A stretch of DNA of 64,000 nucleotides, taken from Rhynchosporium graminicola. Lineage: Eukaryota > Ascomycota > Leotiomycetes > Helotiales > Ploettnerulaceae. The translations under genes and the position numbers were made by a program. Of the stretch, positions 11,400 through 23,379 are shown piece by piece (positions within the stretch are counted from its first letter, which is position 1; each line of letters starts with the position of its first letter). A model generated the notes under the pieces. It worked only from the letters and a program-made list of their open reading frames with translations, was not told the origin of the DNA and did not search any database. The stretch is taken from assembly GCA_900074885.1 (NCBI GenBank), contig FJUW01000046.1, forward strand, positions 39,308 through 103,307. Reading direction: 5' to 3'.

Positions 11400-14122
11400 T
11401 TAGAATCAGCTCGCAAAATAAAGTAAAGTAAAGTAAAGTAAAAGATTAATATCGAGAGTCTTATAACTAATTAAAATTTTTTAAATAGATTTATAATATA
11501 CTTAATAAGCTAAGTTAGCTACCTAATGCGAAGCCTAGCTACTATTAATTATAGAGGTTCTCTAAAAGTAAGTAGAGGATCTCTAAATATAACTAAAAGT
11601 AATAATACTAGTAGTAATAATAAGAAAAATATATTAAGTCCTCCTTTTACTTAATAAGTTCTCCGGTTAATCGAAAGAGTAGGATATATAGTTAATAGTA
11701 ATAGAATGAAAGCTAAGGATCGATAGGAGTGCGATTAGTAATAGAGAGGCTTAGATCTTTTTTATTTATATATCTCTCTCTCTAAAAGTTTCAGAGCTAG
11801 TATTTTCTTATATATAAAAAGTAGAAATAAATAGAAAATAAGACCTCCTCGAGCTAGTCTACTACTTTAATAAGATCTATAACGATCCGAATAAGGTTAA
11901 GAAAGTAAGATAAAAGTTAATCGGGTTCTGATAAGGAATAATAGTAATAGTAATATACTTATTATAATTCGAACGAGCGCTCTTCTAAGCCGGAGCAGAT
12001 TCCTAGCTAGATAATACGAAGATAATAAGGATAGTACTTATATAATTCGACGAGTAAGGATACTTACGACCTTACGTATTCTTCTCGAAGAAAAACGCTC
12101 TAGCTAAATATAACTACGAAATCTATAATAAGGAAATATTAGTAATTATATATTATCTTAAGAAGTAATAGTACGAATTGAAAAGCGTATAAGAATTCTA
12201 TACTTATACTAATTATAAGAACCTCGAGTATTTTATAATAGTATAGTAGCTTATAAAGTAGTAAATATAATAGTTATTACTCCTCTTACACTTTAATTAT
12301 GCGATTAATTAGATCCCTAGGAAAGAAAATAAGCGCGTAGATATACTCTTACGATACGAATAGAATATATCTTATAATATAGAAAATAATTAACTCTAGT
12401 ATCAGTTAGTCTAACTAATTAAGTCAAAAGTACTATGAGAACTACTACTACTATAAGGGATAATAATAATAGCTCTAGTTACTATATAATAAGATCGAAG
12501 ATACTAAGAATAAGAAGAAGCCTCGCGACTATAGAACGAATTCTTATAAGTTAAAGAGCCCGAAAGTAGTTAATAAAGCCGCCTCGGATAATAATACTAC
12601 TACTACTACCTCTATAACGCTTAAGGAACTCTAGTTATAAGCGGAATAAGCTAATAATATATACTATAGAGTAGCTAAAGTAATACGCGATAAGTAGCAT
12701 ATATTCCTTATTATACTAAAGTTGAAAGTATTAGTATTAGAGTACTTACTATTAAAGGTAATTAATCTATAATTCCGAGGCAGATTATAAGTATCTGATT
12801 CCGAAGAACTATATATGAATTTAATCTAAGCGATATATAATACTAAGATATATAAATACTTAGAATAAGATTTAACTACTATTATTATAAGTTAATAGTT
12901 CTTCTAGCTATAAATATCAGAAGATATAAGAAGGTTTATTTAGAACTATAATACTTATAGAAAGAATAAGATATAGCGAGACTAGAAATAAGGATTCCTT
13001 AAGCTACCATTACTACTAGATTAGATCTAATAAGAAATTTCTATCAATTTTACTATTATTCTTATAGAAAGTGAAAGATATACTAACTTAATTATAGTTA
13101 CTAGTCAGCTTAAGAAAGGATTTATATTATATAGAAGCTATAATAAAGTATTTTATATAAGTTTACTATAAATAATACGTATTATTACGCGTAATTATAT
13201 CTAACTAAAGGAAATAGTTTATTAGAATATTATAGATATAAGTATATTCGTTACTAGGGAATATATAATACTTTTTAATAGCTTATTACCCGGAAACTAA
13301 TAGCTCTATAGAGAGGATAAACTAGATATTAGAGATATATTTATATATATTCGTAGACCTCGTATAAGATAATTAGTTTAATATAATATTATTAGTAGAA
13401 GTAGTAATTAATAATCGAGATATTATATTAATAAGAGTAAACTCTTTCTTTCTAACTTATAATTACTATATATAATATATCGATTTAGATATCGAAAACG
13501 AACTTATTACTATTACTAACTACTTATGTATTTAAAAAGTAGATATAATCTTAAAGAAATTATAAAATACTAAAGAATAAATATAAATAGTAATAATAAT
13601 AATATAATAAGTTTAAGAAGAAGTTATTAATTATTATTACTAATAAGCTCTAGAGTTCAAAGTTAGAGATAAAGTCTAGTTAAGTCTACGGAATATTCGT
13701 ACGAATCGGCTCGCGAAGAAACTCGATATCAAGTAAGCTAAGTATATAGTACTCGAAGCAGTCGAGTCGTATAACTACTACTTAGATATATTATTAGGAA
13801 TATATAATATTTTTTATTTATAGTTATTATACTTAGCTATTACTAACTTATTACTAAGCTAAATATAAGATAACTTATAACTACTACTATTATTCGTAGC
13901 AAATGAAAACGAGTTCGAAGTCAAAGAAATCCTAGTAGAGAGATCCTTTCGATAAGGAGACTAAATAAAGAAGAAATATCTAATTAAATAAATTAATTAT
14001 ATATAACGAATATAAGAACCGGAAGTAGCTCTTCTTATTACTATAGTACTTAATAAGTAAGAAGAGAAGAATAAACTAGATAGCCCTGACCTCGAAACAG
14101 GAGAAGGAGTAATATAATAAGT
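11400..14122 (+). mobile_element. RIP-degraded Gypsy pol relic, RNase H and integrase (element C)
   Basis: Plus-strand retroelement remnants lie in the expected order. RNase H near 12050-12330 reads YVFFSKKNALAKYNYEIYNK and then TNYKNLEYF. The linker near 12300-12360 reads IPRKENKRVDILLRYE (canonical PGKENGRADALSRR). An integrase zinc-binding/core junction near 12915-13085 is recognisable by YNTYRKNKI and FTIILIES. Every frame has many stops from CpA/TpG mutation. Flanking LTR-like repeats at 11213 and 14123 suggest one unit, but gag, protease and most of RT are missing between the left LTR and RNase H. Confidence 0.75.
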
Positions 14123-14329
14123 TATACCTATTAGTATACTTAATACTTAAGGCGTTTATGCTAGTACCTGACGTATTATTATATATATTCTAATACTACT
14201 ACTACTAGCGGCTGCAGTATTATCTTTTCTTCGAAGGGAGACTCTTATTCCTCCCTTCTCTCCTTAGTTAATTCTCCTTATAATATAAACGAGCTTTTAT
14301 ATTATATACTTTATATTCGCCCCGTGATA
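14123..14329 (+). repeat. LTR-like repeat, second family, copy 2
   Basis: About 207 bp, starting TATACCTATTAGTATACTTA and ending TTCGCCCCGTGATA. It matches the copies at 11213 and 15474, with differences mainly of C/T and G/A type. It is the right LTR of element C and/or the left LTR of the short unit to 15677. Confidence 0.7.
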
Positions 14330-15473
14330 GTAAATATAAATATAGTTAACTAGCTAGTAAGATAGAGGCTAGCGCTGCCTTCTTAAAAATCACGCTAATA
14401 GACTCTAGCTAATTAAGTCGAGTTCGTAGTAAGAAGGAACCTAGGAATTATCTTAATTAGATAGAAAACTTTCGGGAATAGCTACTTAAACTATATAGGA
14501 AGTTCTCGAAATTACTAGAGGATCTATAAGACTTAAGAGCTCTACTTAAGTATAAACCCTAGGATTATAAGATAAACTTTAAGAATAGATTTATACTTAT
14601 TATAGAGAAAATTCGCTATTATAACTATAATACTATAAGAATACTTAAGGAGTATTAAGAGTTAAGTATAAAGAAAGGACAGATTCGGAAATATAAGTTA
14701 TTTATATACTATTAATATACTAATAGTTAAGAAAGCAGGAGATCCTAAAGGAAGATCTTATAAAGACTATTAAATAATTACCAATAGGACTATAAGAGAT
14801 ATATACTTTTTACTAAATATATAATACTTACGAAATAAGCTAGCTAGATTAAAGAGATATATTAAGTTAGATTAATATAATACGTTTAATTTAATCCGTA
14901 TCAAGGAGGGAGGGATATAAGTAGAAGACCGCTTTCGTATTACCTTTAGGGCTATAGGAATATATAGTAATACTATTCAGCTTAACTAATACCCTAGCTA
15001 TATACTAGAGATAGAATAATAATATTCTTAAGGATTTTATTAGGAAGTTTATTATATATTACTTAGATAATATCCTAGTATACTCAGAAACTATTAAAGT
15101 ATACTAATGCTATATTACTTAAGTTATAGAAGCTCTACTTAAGGTAGACTCTAAGCTAAAGATATTAAAATATATATTCTTAGTTAAATAAGTTACTTTC
15201 CTAAGATGTATTATTCGCTTAGGAAGAAGATAAGAGCTATAAAAGAATAGTATTCTATCGAGCTCATATGATTTAGGTAGTATATATCTTCATTAGGAGA
15301 CTTCAGAAGATATAATCTTACTAGCGATAGAATTATCTAGTGTGAATGCCGGCGACTTCATGTCACCTTCACTCTGTGCAGCAGGACTTCTATATCCTAT
15401 AGCCCTTTAAAGAAAAAAAACAGGTTACAGAGCTCTATCGACCTTAAAGTAGAAATAGAGCAATATAATAGGT
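14330..15473 (+). mobile_element. truncated RIP-degraded Gypsy unit with RT remnant
   Basis: Lies between two LTR-like repeats (14123-14329 and 15474-15677). Plus-strand RT is visible near 15035-15225: KDFIRKFIIYYLDNILVYSE, followed by VIEALLKVDSKLKILKYIF and a FLRCIIRLG-like end, matching the Gypsy RT palm and the connection to RNase H. The part before RT may be gag but is too mutated to confirm. The unit is far too short (about 1.1 kb internal) for a complete element. Positions 15,340-15,440 have more normal composition. Confidence 0.65.
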
Positions 15474-15677
15474 TATATCCGTTATTATACTCGACGCCTA
15501 AGCGTCTACGCTAGCACTTGATTTAGTATTATACGTTTACTAATGCTACTAGTATTAGCGACTGCGGTATTATCTTTTCTCGAAGAGAGACTCTTATTCT
15601 CCTCTTCTCTCCTTACTTAATTCTCCTTATAATATGAAAGAGTTTTGCACTGTATACTTTGTATTCGCCCTGTGACA
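15474..15677 (+). repeat. LTR-like repeat, second family, copy 3
   Basis: About 204 bp, starting TATATCCGTTATTATACTCG and ending GTATTCGCCCTGTGACA. It is the least mutated 3' end of the three copies and shows the CA terminus. It marks the right edge of the left RIP-affected block. Confidence 0.7.
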
Positions 15678-17005
15678 TAAAGGGTCTTATAACCTCCTCT
15701 TCTTCTTCTTCTTCTTCTTTCAGTGACTCGATACCTCTATAGTATATCTGCGAATACGTGATAGGGTAGCATAAGCTATGATATTAACATGACTTCGTAC
15801 TCATATCTACTCTACTACTTTCATAGATCAGAAGCATAGAGGAGGAAACCTAGAAGCAAGGTAGATACATATGATATCTGAATACTGTAGAACTATTACC
15901 TTACCTTTCCCATTAAAAGAAGATCAAGGTAGATGCCTGGAGGTGTTACAATCTTGGGTACAGGGTATGGCACGGAAGGCAAAAGAGCGTGTATTGAAGT
16001 GAAACTACATGGCAAATAAGGAGGGTAGAATGACTGTGTTGAATACATCAAACCCCCACCATGCCTCCCAAGCCTGCTGACTCAGACGCCAACAACATCC
16101 CCCTGTAACGGCGAGTGCCTCACGAACCATCATCAAAGAAGGCGAACCCTAGAGCTGGGGACCACAGTGTAGATGAAGCTATCCACACTGTGGATAGCTT
16201 CCAGGTAGGCTCAACGGTTGGGACAAGTTGTTTTACTGTTTTGGGCTCCATTGAATGCCGTGCAACCTGAAACGATTTGATTTCCGCACTGTCTCTTGAT
16301 TAGAATAAGTCCTTTGTTTCATCACTTGTGTACTTACATTCCCGACACTGCATGGGAAATCGTAGTGTTTGCCATGGTCAGCATAGGTGCGGCAGACGTC
16401 ACCGCCAGTGTTGGGAACACATGTCTACACGAGTATTAGAGAAAAATATTCACACGTCGTTCAATCAACTCACTCCTTGGCATCCATTCGGTGGCGGGCA
16501 CCCATCATTTGACCTGGGTAAGTTGAGCGCGGTCACGCATGCAAGCCAGATCGGCATGGAGAGGAGGGATGCGAGCCTCATCGTTGCTGGAGAGAGTTCG
16601 AAAGTGTGATGGTTATGGTTATGGATATTGATATTGAAGATGATGATTATCTGATAGATAGAAAGAGCGGGACAGGCAGGAATGGCTACTAAAGACATAT
16701 ATATATATATATATATACTAGGCAGATATCCCATATGCTTTACAACCCTGGAATTGCTCAAGAAGATTAAATTAATACGATCAGAACTGCCTTTCTTTGG
16801 AATTACAGAACTCTGGCTAATGTGAAGATCAAGTGACCCGCCCTATATATAAAGGCAAGGGAAGGGCTCGGTACTGTAAACCCGTAAAGACGGGGTAATG
16901 GCGGGGTCAAGGCCTACTCCACCCTACCAGCCCCAGCCTATCGGAACTTACAAAAGAGCACGGACTTGTGCACCCCACTTCGTTACGAACAGCTACCTCC
17001 CTCAC
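15678..17005. other. transition region without a confident gene
   Basis: Composition changes from RIP-like to normal. A CTT microsatellite lies at about 15,700-15,720 and a (TA)n run at about 16,697-16,718. A short interrupted frame at 16061-16270 is listed separately. I see no intact gene. Confidence 0.5.
16061..16270 (+). pseudogene. interrupted short frame with one in-frame stop (unknown)
   Basis: From an ATG in good context (CCACCATG) the frame reads MPPKPADSDANNIPL, then TAA at 16106-16108, then 53 more sense codons (RRVPHEPSSKKANPRAGDH and on) to TGA at 16268. A GTAGGC after codon 48 could be a splice donor. TAA would arise from CAA by one C-to-T change in a CpA context, the RIP-favoured mutation. 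I do not recognise a family; it may be a gene remnant or chance. Confidence 0.25.
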
Positions 17006-17007
17006 TA

Positions 17008-17722
17008 GAGGGTTTTCGCACCTGGAGAACACTTTGGAAAAGATAGTTTCTGAACCTTATAATACTAAATTAGCGTAAGGGAGACTATACCAGATTTTGC
17101 AGGTAGCAGACTAGGGTTCCTTGCTAGCTGTAAAGCATAACAAATAGCTCAATTTCCGTGATATCAGAATCTTATGCTATTACTAGAATTTAACTATAAC
17201 GACTATAGAGAAAGAGACGATTCTAGCTATTGCTTTAGCTATATAGATTCGCAGAAGGAGACGTCGTCAGAGGAGGTTTTTGCAGCAGTAGTAAGCTATA
17301 GCACTAAGATATCGAGTTCCGTACGAGTATAATCGCTATACGTTTAATCTGGATTCGTAGCCCGAGAGAAAAGTCCTTATAACCTTCCGATTCTCTACTC
17401 CTGAGTTATATTAGCTTTAGCTGATTATAGTCCATAACGTCGATTTGAGGTACATATAGTATCTCTAGCCTCCGTAACACTCTAGCTAACGTTGAAATAG
17501 AAGCACGCTAAGCCTAATCTATACGACTTCAAAAACTATCTATAGCAGATAGTTTTCTGTTCACAGTGAACGGTTTTCCTCTGTTAGTCCGGATATGACT
17601 ACTATAAACGGAATAAGTTGAACTTTAGTGGAAATTAGGTAGCCCCACGACTAAACCCGTTTCTGCTATGCACGGCTAGGAAAACTGTATTTTCGAAAGT
17701 GTTTTTGACTGCGAAAACCCTC
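17008..17722. mobile_element. TA-flanked inverted-repeat element (MITE-like, Tc1/mariner type)
   Basis: The 13-bp perfect terminal inverted repeat GAGGGTTTTCGCA (17008-17020) recurs as TGCGAAAACCCTC (17710-17722). Similarity continues inward for about 40 bp, including AACACTTT and GAAAA blocks. Each end is flanked by a TA dinucleotide (17006-17007, 17723-17724), the duplication made by Tc1/mariner/pogo (Fot1-type) transposases. The 715-bp interior has no long reading frame and partly RIP-like composition, so it is a non-autonomous or decayed copy. The superfamily is inferred from the TA duplication only. Confidence 0.7.
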
Positions 17723-17724
17723 TA

Positions 17725-18496
17725 CTAGGACTCGCTTCACGACAAAACACCGATTTTGAGATGGAATTCCTTTCTGGACCCCTTCTTTAGACAGTCCTGC
17801 CTCAACATTCGATTTCATATGTATTACAACACGTCTAGTATTACTTCTCTAGTCTAGGAGGCAGTCTGTTATTCGATCACTAAATATCGGTTATTTATTG
17901 ATCAAATGTAGAGAGGTAATGGCAGGTTTCTCGATTCTCCAGCTGAAAGCGCATAGACTCTTGAACCCCGGTTCGCGACCACAAATCGGCTCGCACTCGC
18001 TCGTATAGGAGCATTCGTACCCTGATCTCCCCTCCTCTTAGCCTACCTCTAATTGGAAGTCATTTAAAGTATCACGTGTTTCCGAAAACGTTAATAGAGG
18101 TTTACGATGCAGTGACTTGACTTTGGTCTTCTCTGCTTTTCGAACCCAAAGTCTGGTGGACTGGAATTTGTCCGCTGGCCCGAAGATGAAGGCCTATCAG
18201 TTCGTTTCTCAGGCAAATTATCCGCCGACGTTGAGGGAAAATGTCTCGTTCCGGTTAGCTGTTCCACCCGCTGGGGACCAAGTGAAGCAGACTTGTCACC
18301 GAATGTGGAGGAGAAGAAGAGTAAAAGAGCGGATGATCAAAGGCTTCTTTCCCCGGCATATCTTCCCCTTACCAGGCAGCGAACTAACTACCTAGACTTA
18401 CCTAGTACTTAAATATTATGATCTCGCTTGCTTTTTGGCGCGTATCTTTTCTCCTCCCCATACACCTACATACCATCATGCCGTCTCGTATTAATA
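17725..18496. other. intergenic, downstream of the HET gene
   Basis: Normal-composition DNA between the inverted-repeat element and the 3' end of the minus-strand HET gene. A 92-codon plus-strand frame at 18117-18395 shows no recognisable domain and I do not call it. Confidence 0.5.
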
Positions 18497-20458
18497 TTAG
18501 CGTATCTTGAACCTTTTCACTCTCGGTTCACCTAAATCCAGCGTCTCTCCTCGCATCATACCATGAAGGTAGGAATCGCCGATCATTTCAAAATGAGTGC
18601 TATGATTCCGAAGAATAAAAGGAGTCCATCCACCGCCAAGAATGCAAACTTGATCGCCAACTCTGGCACTCATAGCTCCAAATCCCATATAACCTCGGGA
18701 GGTAGTGAAGAACACTCTTCCTTGTATCGTGTTGACAAGCTCCAAGAAGAAAAGATGAGTTTGACCTTCCTGTGCAGTCTGCCAGAACTGTTGAGCGATT
18801 GGATCATTGTCGAGCCGCCGTGCTGTACGTGGATCTTGCTCCAAATCCCAGCCAAAGTTATGTCTATCAAAGATAATGCCGCGCTCCCGTAACACTAATG
18901 TGTCAAGTACAGCCCAGAAGTGACGCACAAACTCAGGCTTGGCAGGTTCGAAGTTTGCAGTGTTGCCTATCAAGGTGCGCCATAGAGCTTCGAAGACTGA
19001 ATCTCCGTTTTTGTAGGTGGAGGACCCGAGGTATGGGAGCATATCGAAGAATGCGTCACCGGTCTTTCCCCAATAATCAGCACTTGCTTCATCAACATCC
19101 ACACTCTGGCACAAGTGGAGTATAATCCGTTTGATGTCTGGCAAAGGGGATTCGCAAGACATGGTACTTGTTGTAAAGTCAATGGAGTCTAGCATGAGCC
19201 CGTCGACATACATAGAACCGCAGTCGAAACTAATGTTACCTGGCAACAGACGGCGGACATTATACCCTGAGAGCAAGAATCCAGCAGGCGCTTCATCCAT
19301 TCTGAACGACCAATCAGGTACCCAGGATGGCAATCCCTGCACCACCTTTGATGTCAACGGTTGTGCATAGCATATTTCCAGATCTTGTTGGCTGAGAATG
19401 ATATACTCAGCAGCGTCTTGATACACTTGCTGCACACTTTTCTTGTAGTCCACTTGAAGCATCAGTCTCAGACGAGGATCCACCTCCTGGGAATCGCGCC
19501 TTATTCCAAGTACCCCGAACACTTTATCCCGTGGATCGGAACACTTTGAATTTTGTACGAATCTTAGATAGAAAGACAGCGGATCGATGTCATTTTGCTT
19601 GGACATTGATGTGATATTGGGAATGAAGGGAATTGTGCCGAAGACACCCGTATCAGGCGCCTGGTGAATTAGAGATGTCGTTAAGCTGATGAATGATGCA
19701 GCCCAGTGAAATAACTTCCAGGCGACCTGCTGCCTACCACATACAACAATCGCGCGAGTTGATACAGCGATTTCCTGTATGATCCAAGTCCGCTTGAAAT
19801 AGGTGGAAGAAAAGTGCGTATGGAGCGACTCCCATAAGAGACTGTCTTGTAGCAGCAAAGAGGATTCCTCAGCTCTGCTGGGCTTTGAGCGGAGCGGCGG
19901 CTTTCGGTCCCCAACTCGTAACCGGGCAACCTCTCTCACTAACCATAGTTTTGCCAAGCTTGTAATCAGCCTGAATACTTGCTTCGATGAAGCAAGCTCA
20001 TCTCCAATCCAGATGAGGACAGTGTCCGCTTGGGCGTATATGTTTCGCATTATGGAAACCTGCTGATTGCGCTCTGGTATATTTGCCTGGTCGATGCAAA
20101 CCGCGTCAATCCAGATCCACCGCGACTCGTCAGCCAAGCGTAAGCTCTTCAAGGCAACTGCTAAGTTTTTCGTAACTTGAAGTTCTTGTCCGTTACACAA
20201 GACGTGCTTATCCCACATTCGTGTCCCCCATTCGTAGGACAATGCATCATACTTGGGTGCAACTCGTAAACGTGTCTGAGAAATGCTGAGTCTGATCAAT
20301 TCCCTCTGCTCATTGCCTGGTTCTATCTTGACCAGTCTGATGAAATCCGATGAGGGTAATGGTGAATGCTGGTGGCCCACCATACTGTCAGTGAAAAATG
20401 ACGGGTCCGGGGTGAAAAGAGAAGTTCTAGATGGGAGCAAGCTGTAGACTGTCTTCAA
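18497..20458 (-). CDS. HET domain-containing protein
   Basis: A single-exon frame of 653 residues with an N-terminal heterokaryon-incompatibility (HET, PF06985) domain. Conserved blocks are YDALSYEWG (residues 70-78), WIWIDAVCIDQANIPERN (114-131), IYAQADTVLIWIG (140-152) and YFKRTWIIQEI (about residue 220), followed by CSDPRDKVFGVLGI, the usual end of the domain in this large family. The C-terminal 300 residues have no repeat or NACHT/NB-ARC motor that I can see. HET proteins can trigger cell death when incompatible strains fuse, but most members have no assigned function and allelic partners cannot be inferred here. M26 is an alternative start. The gene lies at the edge of the island, next to repeats, which is common for HET genes. 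Confidence 0.92.
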   Translation of the reverse strand: MKTVYSLLPSRTSLFTPDPSFFTDSMVGHQHSPLPSSDFIRLVKIEPGNEQRELIRLSISQTRLRVAPKYDALSYEWGTRMWDKHVLCNGQELQVTKNLAVALKSLRLADESRWIWIDAVCIDQANIPERNQQVSIMRNIYAQADTVLIWIGDELASSKQVFRLITSLAKLWLVREVARLRVGDRKPPLRSKPSRAEESSLLLQDSLLWESLHTHFSSTYFKRTWIIQEIAVSTRAIVVCGRQQVAWKLFHWAASFISLTTSLIHQAPDTGVFGTIPFIPNITSMSKQNDIDPLSFYLRFVQNSKCSDPRDKVFGVLGIRRDSQEVDPRLRLMLQVDYKKSVQQVYQDAAEYIILSQQDLEICYAQPLTSKVVQGLPSWVPDWSFRMDEAPAGFLLSGYNVRRLLPGNISFDCGSMYVDGLMLDSIDFTTSTMSCESPLPDIKRIILHLCQSVDVDEASADYWGKTGDAFFDMLPYLGSSTYKNGDSVFEALWRTLIGNTANFEPAKPEFVRHFWAVLDTLVLRERGIIFDRHNFGWDLEQDPRTARRLDNDPIAQQFWQTAQEGQTHLFFLELVNTIQGRVFFTTSRGYMGFGAMSARVGDQVCILGGGWTPFILRNHSTHFEMIGDSYLHGMMRGETLDLGEPRVKRFKIR

Positions 20459-22011
20459 AAATGATTACTAAACATTTATTCAAGGTACTCATCTATCAGG
20501 TGATCCTGTATAACTCTTAGCTTCGTAACAGCCACAAGATAAAAGCAACACGCTATTGATATTCAAGATCTCAAGATTGAGTTAAATCCATGCAGGTAGA
20601 AAGGGTAAATCAACTTGTAGGATTCAAAGATGGATCTCTATGACTTTCTCTATGCAGCTCGGAACGATAATGCTAAAGCGGGTTGCTAGTAAGGAGAGAT
20701 TGGGGTGCTTATCAAGTTATCCGTAGGCTGAAAACACGACATTAAAAACAGAACAAACATGGTGTCTGACGATTCTGGGATTCTTAACTTCCAAGGTACC
20801 TACCATTTTAAGTGACGCTCAAGAATGGATTTCATGTTAACTTACCAGCTACATGTGAGTCCCGTTATTAATACAAATACCGATGATTCTTCCTCTCTAT
20901 CTGTAACGATGGTTGATAAAGAGCTAGAAAATGCACTCTTGCAGTGTCCTATATACAAAGTAAAGGTCCGTTAGGTAGATCTGAACCGAATTTGCTGATA
21001 GGTCTTCAGTATCGAGGTTGATCGGACGGTATAGCAAACGTGAATTTCAAGGAGATATGTGTTGTAGCACGTCCGATGGAAGTCGATTTAAAGAGCTCCC
21101 TACTTCTAGATTAGTGGTGTGAAGATGTCATAGGATTGTCAGACTGACACGATCTTTGGTTTCAGCATGCTGATCAGGTGTAAGATTTGACGAGAGCTTG
21201 TTCTTTCTGACGGCGACCCCAACGTCTTGCTAGTGACTGGCATAGACATCTTCTTCTATTTTTCTGACCGTCCGAGGGGCGACTGAGAGCGGCTGTCGGC
21301 TTGACTTATTGATGTGCCATAAAATTTACATATTTTGCAGGTTCATGATCGCACATACATACAAGTAACCTCCAAGGTCGTTAAATCTCGCGGAAACGCG
21401 TCATAAGAAAGCAAGTGTCGATTAAGACATGGTTTCGGAAACAATGTATCGTGACGTATACAGTATTCTAATGTGTATCCTTTCGCACGTCATAATAAAC
21501 GCGACCAACAAAGACAAGAATTTGGAGCTAGCTTGATGGATATCATTACGGGAGTCAGTTCTTTATCACACATACTGATGTACAAAGAAAGCTGTAACTA
21601 CGATGCTATACTATAGACCTTCCGGGCTTGGAGAACGAATGACAGGATACAGACATGCACAATGCTATTGTGAGACATGAACAATGCTATATTGTCTCTG
21701 TCGTCCAACTCCTAAGCAGTGAGATCTATTTGTTTTGTATATCTTATCCAAACACTAAGTAAACAATGGTATTATCTTTCTTCTCTGAAACCTCAACAGC
21801 AATCTCTAGCTGTTCATTGTATCCCTCTCCTCCAAACAACAGGTATCAAACATCTTCTTAATCCCATCCCCCACCCCTTCTAAACCATCTTTTCCTCCTC
21901 ATCCTCATCCCTTCCCTTGCACAAGACTCAATCTTCTGCTCTTCACTTCCAACAACACTCCACAATTTCACACTCAGATCTCCAGATCAGCAACTTCCCA
22001 CATCCATCACC
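20459..22011. other. intergenic between HET gene and small gene
   Basis: About 1.5 kb with no recognisable gene; it includes the upstream region of the minus-strand HET gene. The last 150 bases become strongly pyrimidine-rich (TCCTC/CTTCC runs), typical of a fungal promoter/5' UTR for the plus-strand gene at 22012. Confidence 0.5.
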
Positions 22012-22326
22012 ATGGATCCCAAAGCACCGCCATTCGCCTCTTCCTCTTCCAAGGGCAAGACTGCCAACTCCGGAGCTCCTCCTTCCGAGGTGGAGTGGGA
22101 GGACATCCTCGAGGGCATGGATCACAAAATGACTTTTGGCAGCGGTGGCAACGGTCCAAAAGCCAGCGATTCTTCGAAGAGCGGGAGTGGCTCGAAGAGC
22201 AATGGCAACAGCGGTAAGTAAGCAGGTGATTTACTTGCTGTGACTGACCTCACACCGTGCTCTTTCCTCCTCGCATGAGCAGATACGGGTCGGCCTCCGA
22301 TTCTGATTGTGATCCTTATCCTTTGA
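22012..22326 (+). CDS. small spliced protein, unknown
   Basis: Predicted two-exon gene: 22012-22213 and 22283-22326, joined across a 69-bp intron with donor GTAAGT, a CTGAC branch site and a GAGCAG acceptor. The start has a strong context (CATCACCATGGA) behind a CT-rich leader. The 81-residue product starts MDPKAPPFASSSSKGKTANS, has an acidic WEDILEGMD segment near residue 26, then a Gly/Ser/Lys-rich low-complexity stretch, and ends with a short hydrophobic tail, RPPILIVILIL. If the intron is retained, translation stops at TAA 22219 and gives 69 residues without the tail. I recognise no family. The leader, Kozak context and clean splice signals support a real gene, but length and composition leave doubt. 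Confidence 0.45.
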
Positions 22327-23379
22327 TACATCGCTTTGGCGTTCCATGGGATGAAGTATTATCTCTGGCCTTGCATCTTTCCGCAAGATTTCAAAGGTTT
22401 GTTTCGATGATATGTGTCTCACTGCTGCACGCTTTCTTTCCAGAAAATAGCAAATCCAAATAGAAAAATTCCCCAACTCCATAACTTTATCAGTTCTAGC
22501 GTTGTGACACTGCTTTCCCGATATGTGCCTTCTCGTCCAGAATCTAATAACCCTTCTATCCCTTGCGTATGATAATATCTTTGACCTGTCTGTCTTCTAT
22601 TCGCGTGCTCCGTAACACCTCGACACGCAGAAACTCGATTTTATTTCTCATGCCCTTATTCTTCCAAGAATCAATCTTATTTATCGACGAAGCTTTTTTG
22701 TTGTCATTTCAATGGATCCAGAGGTGCGATATCACTTCCCTCAACTCCTCACATCCATCTAATAGCAAACCATCACAAGCCGTCCTTAACTTCACGACAA
22801 GCCAACCCTGATCCCGCTTCCTCTCAGCTGCCACACCACCAAACGCCAAAATCCAAACTATTTCTTTGCAATTTGTATCTAAATCGCCGATCTCTACAGA
22901 ATTTTGAACTCTCAAACATATCAATCGCGCTTTGCAGTCTAGTGACCGCTTGTGCTGTAACTGCATATCTCAATAGTATATCGCGAAGACAGTCGCCACA
23001 ATACATCAGAGCTGCGAGCGCGCGAACACATGAGAAATAACTGTTCTTGGGCGATATCGAATACATGATGTCGGATGTGGTAGATTATGTCGCTCTACCA
23101 GACGTCTTCGGTTAGCATTGTGGCTTTCTGCCGAAATGATCGGAGGGTTCTGGAAAGGTCTCGGATTTCAGAAAGAGATCGTCGAGACCGAGATCAGCGT
23201 GCTAGGTGGGTGGATATTGTCTTAGAGGAATCGCTCGGTTGTATCGCTTGATCTGGCTTCGCTGTCTGGACGAGCTTGAGTGGCGGAAATCGAGGTTTTG
23301 GAGGTCGTGAAGTCTCAACGCGGTAATCTGCCCTTGAGAGGTGTTGAGCTGTCTGTCTTGAAACACGGAAAGGTGCTTG
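22327..23379. other. intergenic, nothing confident
   Basis: Several short open frames on both strands without recognisable domains. The right end (23,100-23,380) could be the decayed 3' part of the adjacent minus-strand pseudogene, since a minus-strand stretch there reads QITALRLHDLQNLDF-like sequence, but homology is not visible. Confidence 0.4.

Noticed and set aside
16465..16761. Minus-strand 98-codon frame with IYIYIYIYM
   Set aside because: It runs through a (TA)n microsatellite and shows no conserved feature.
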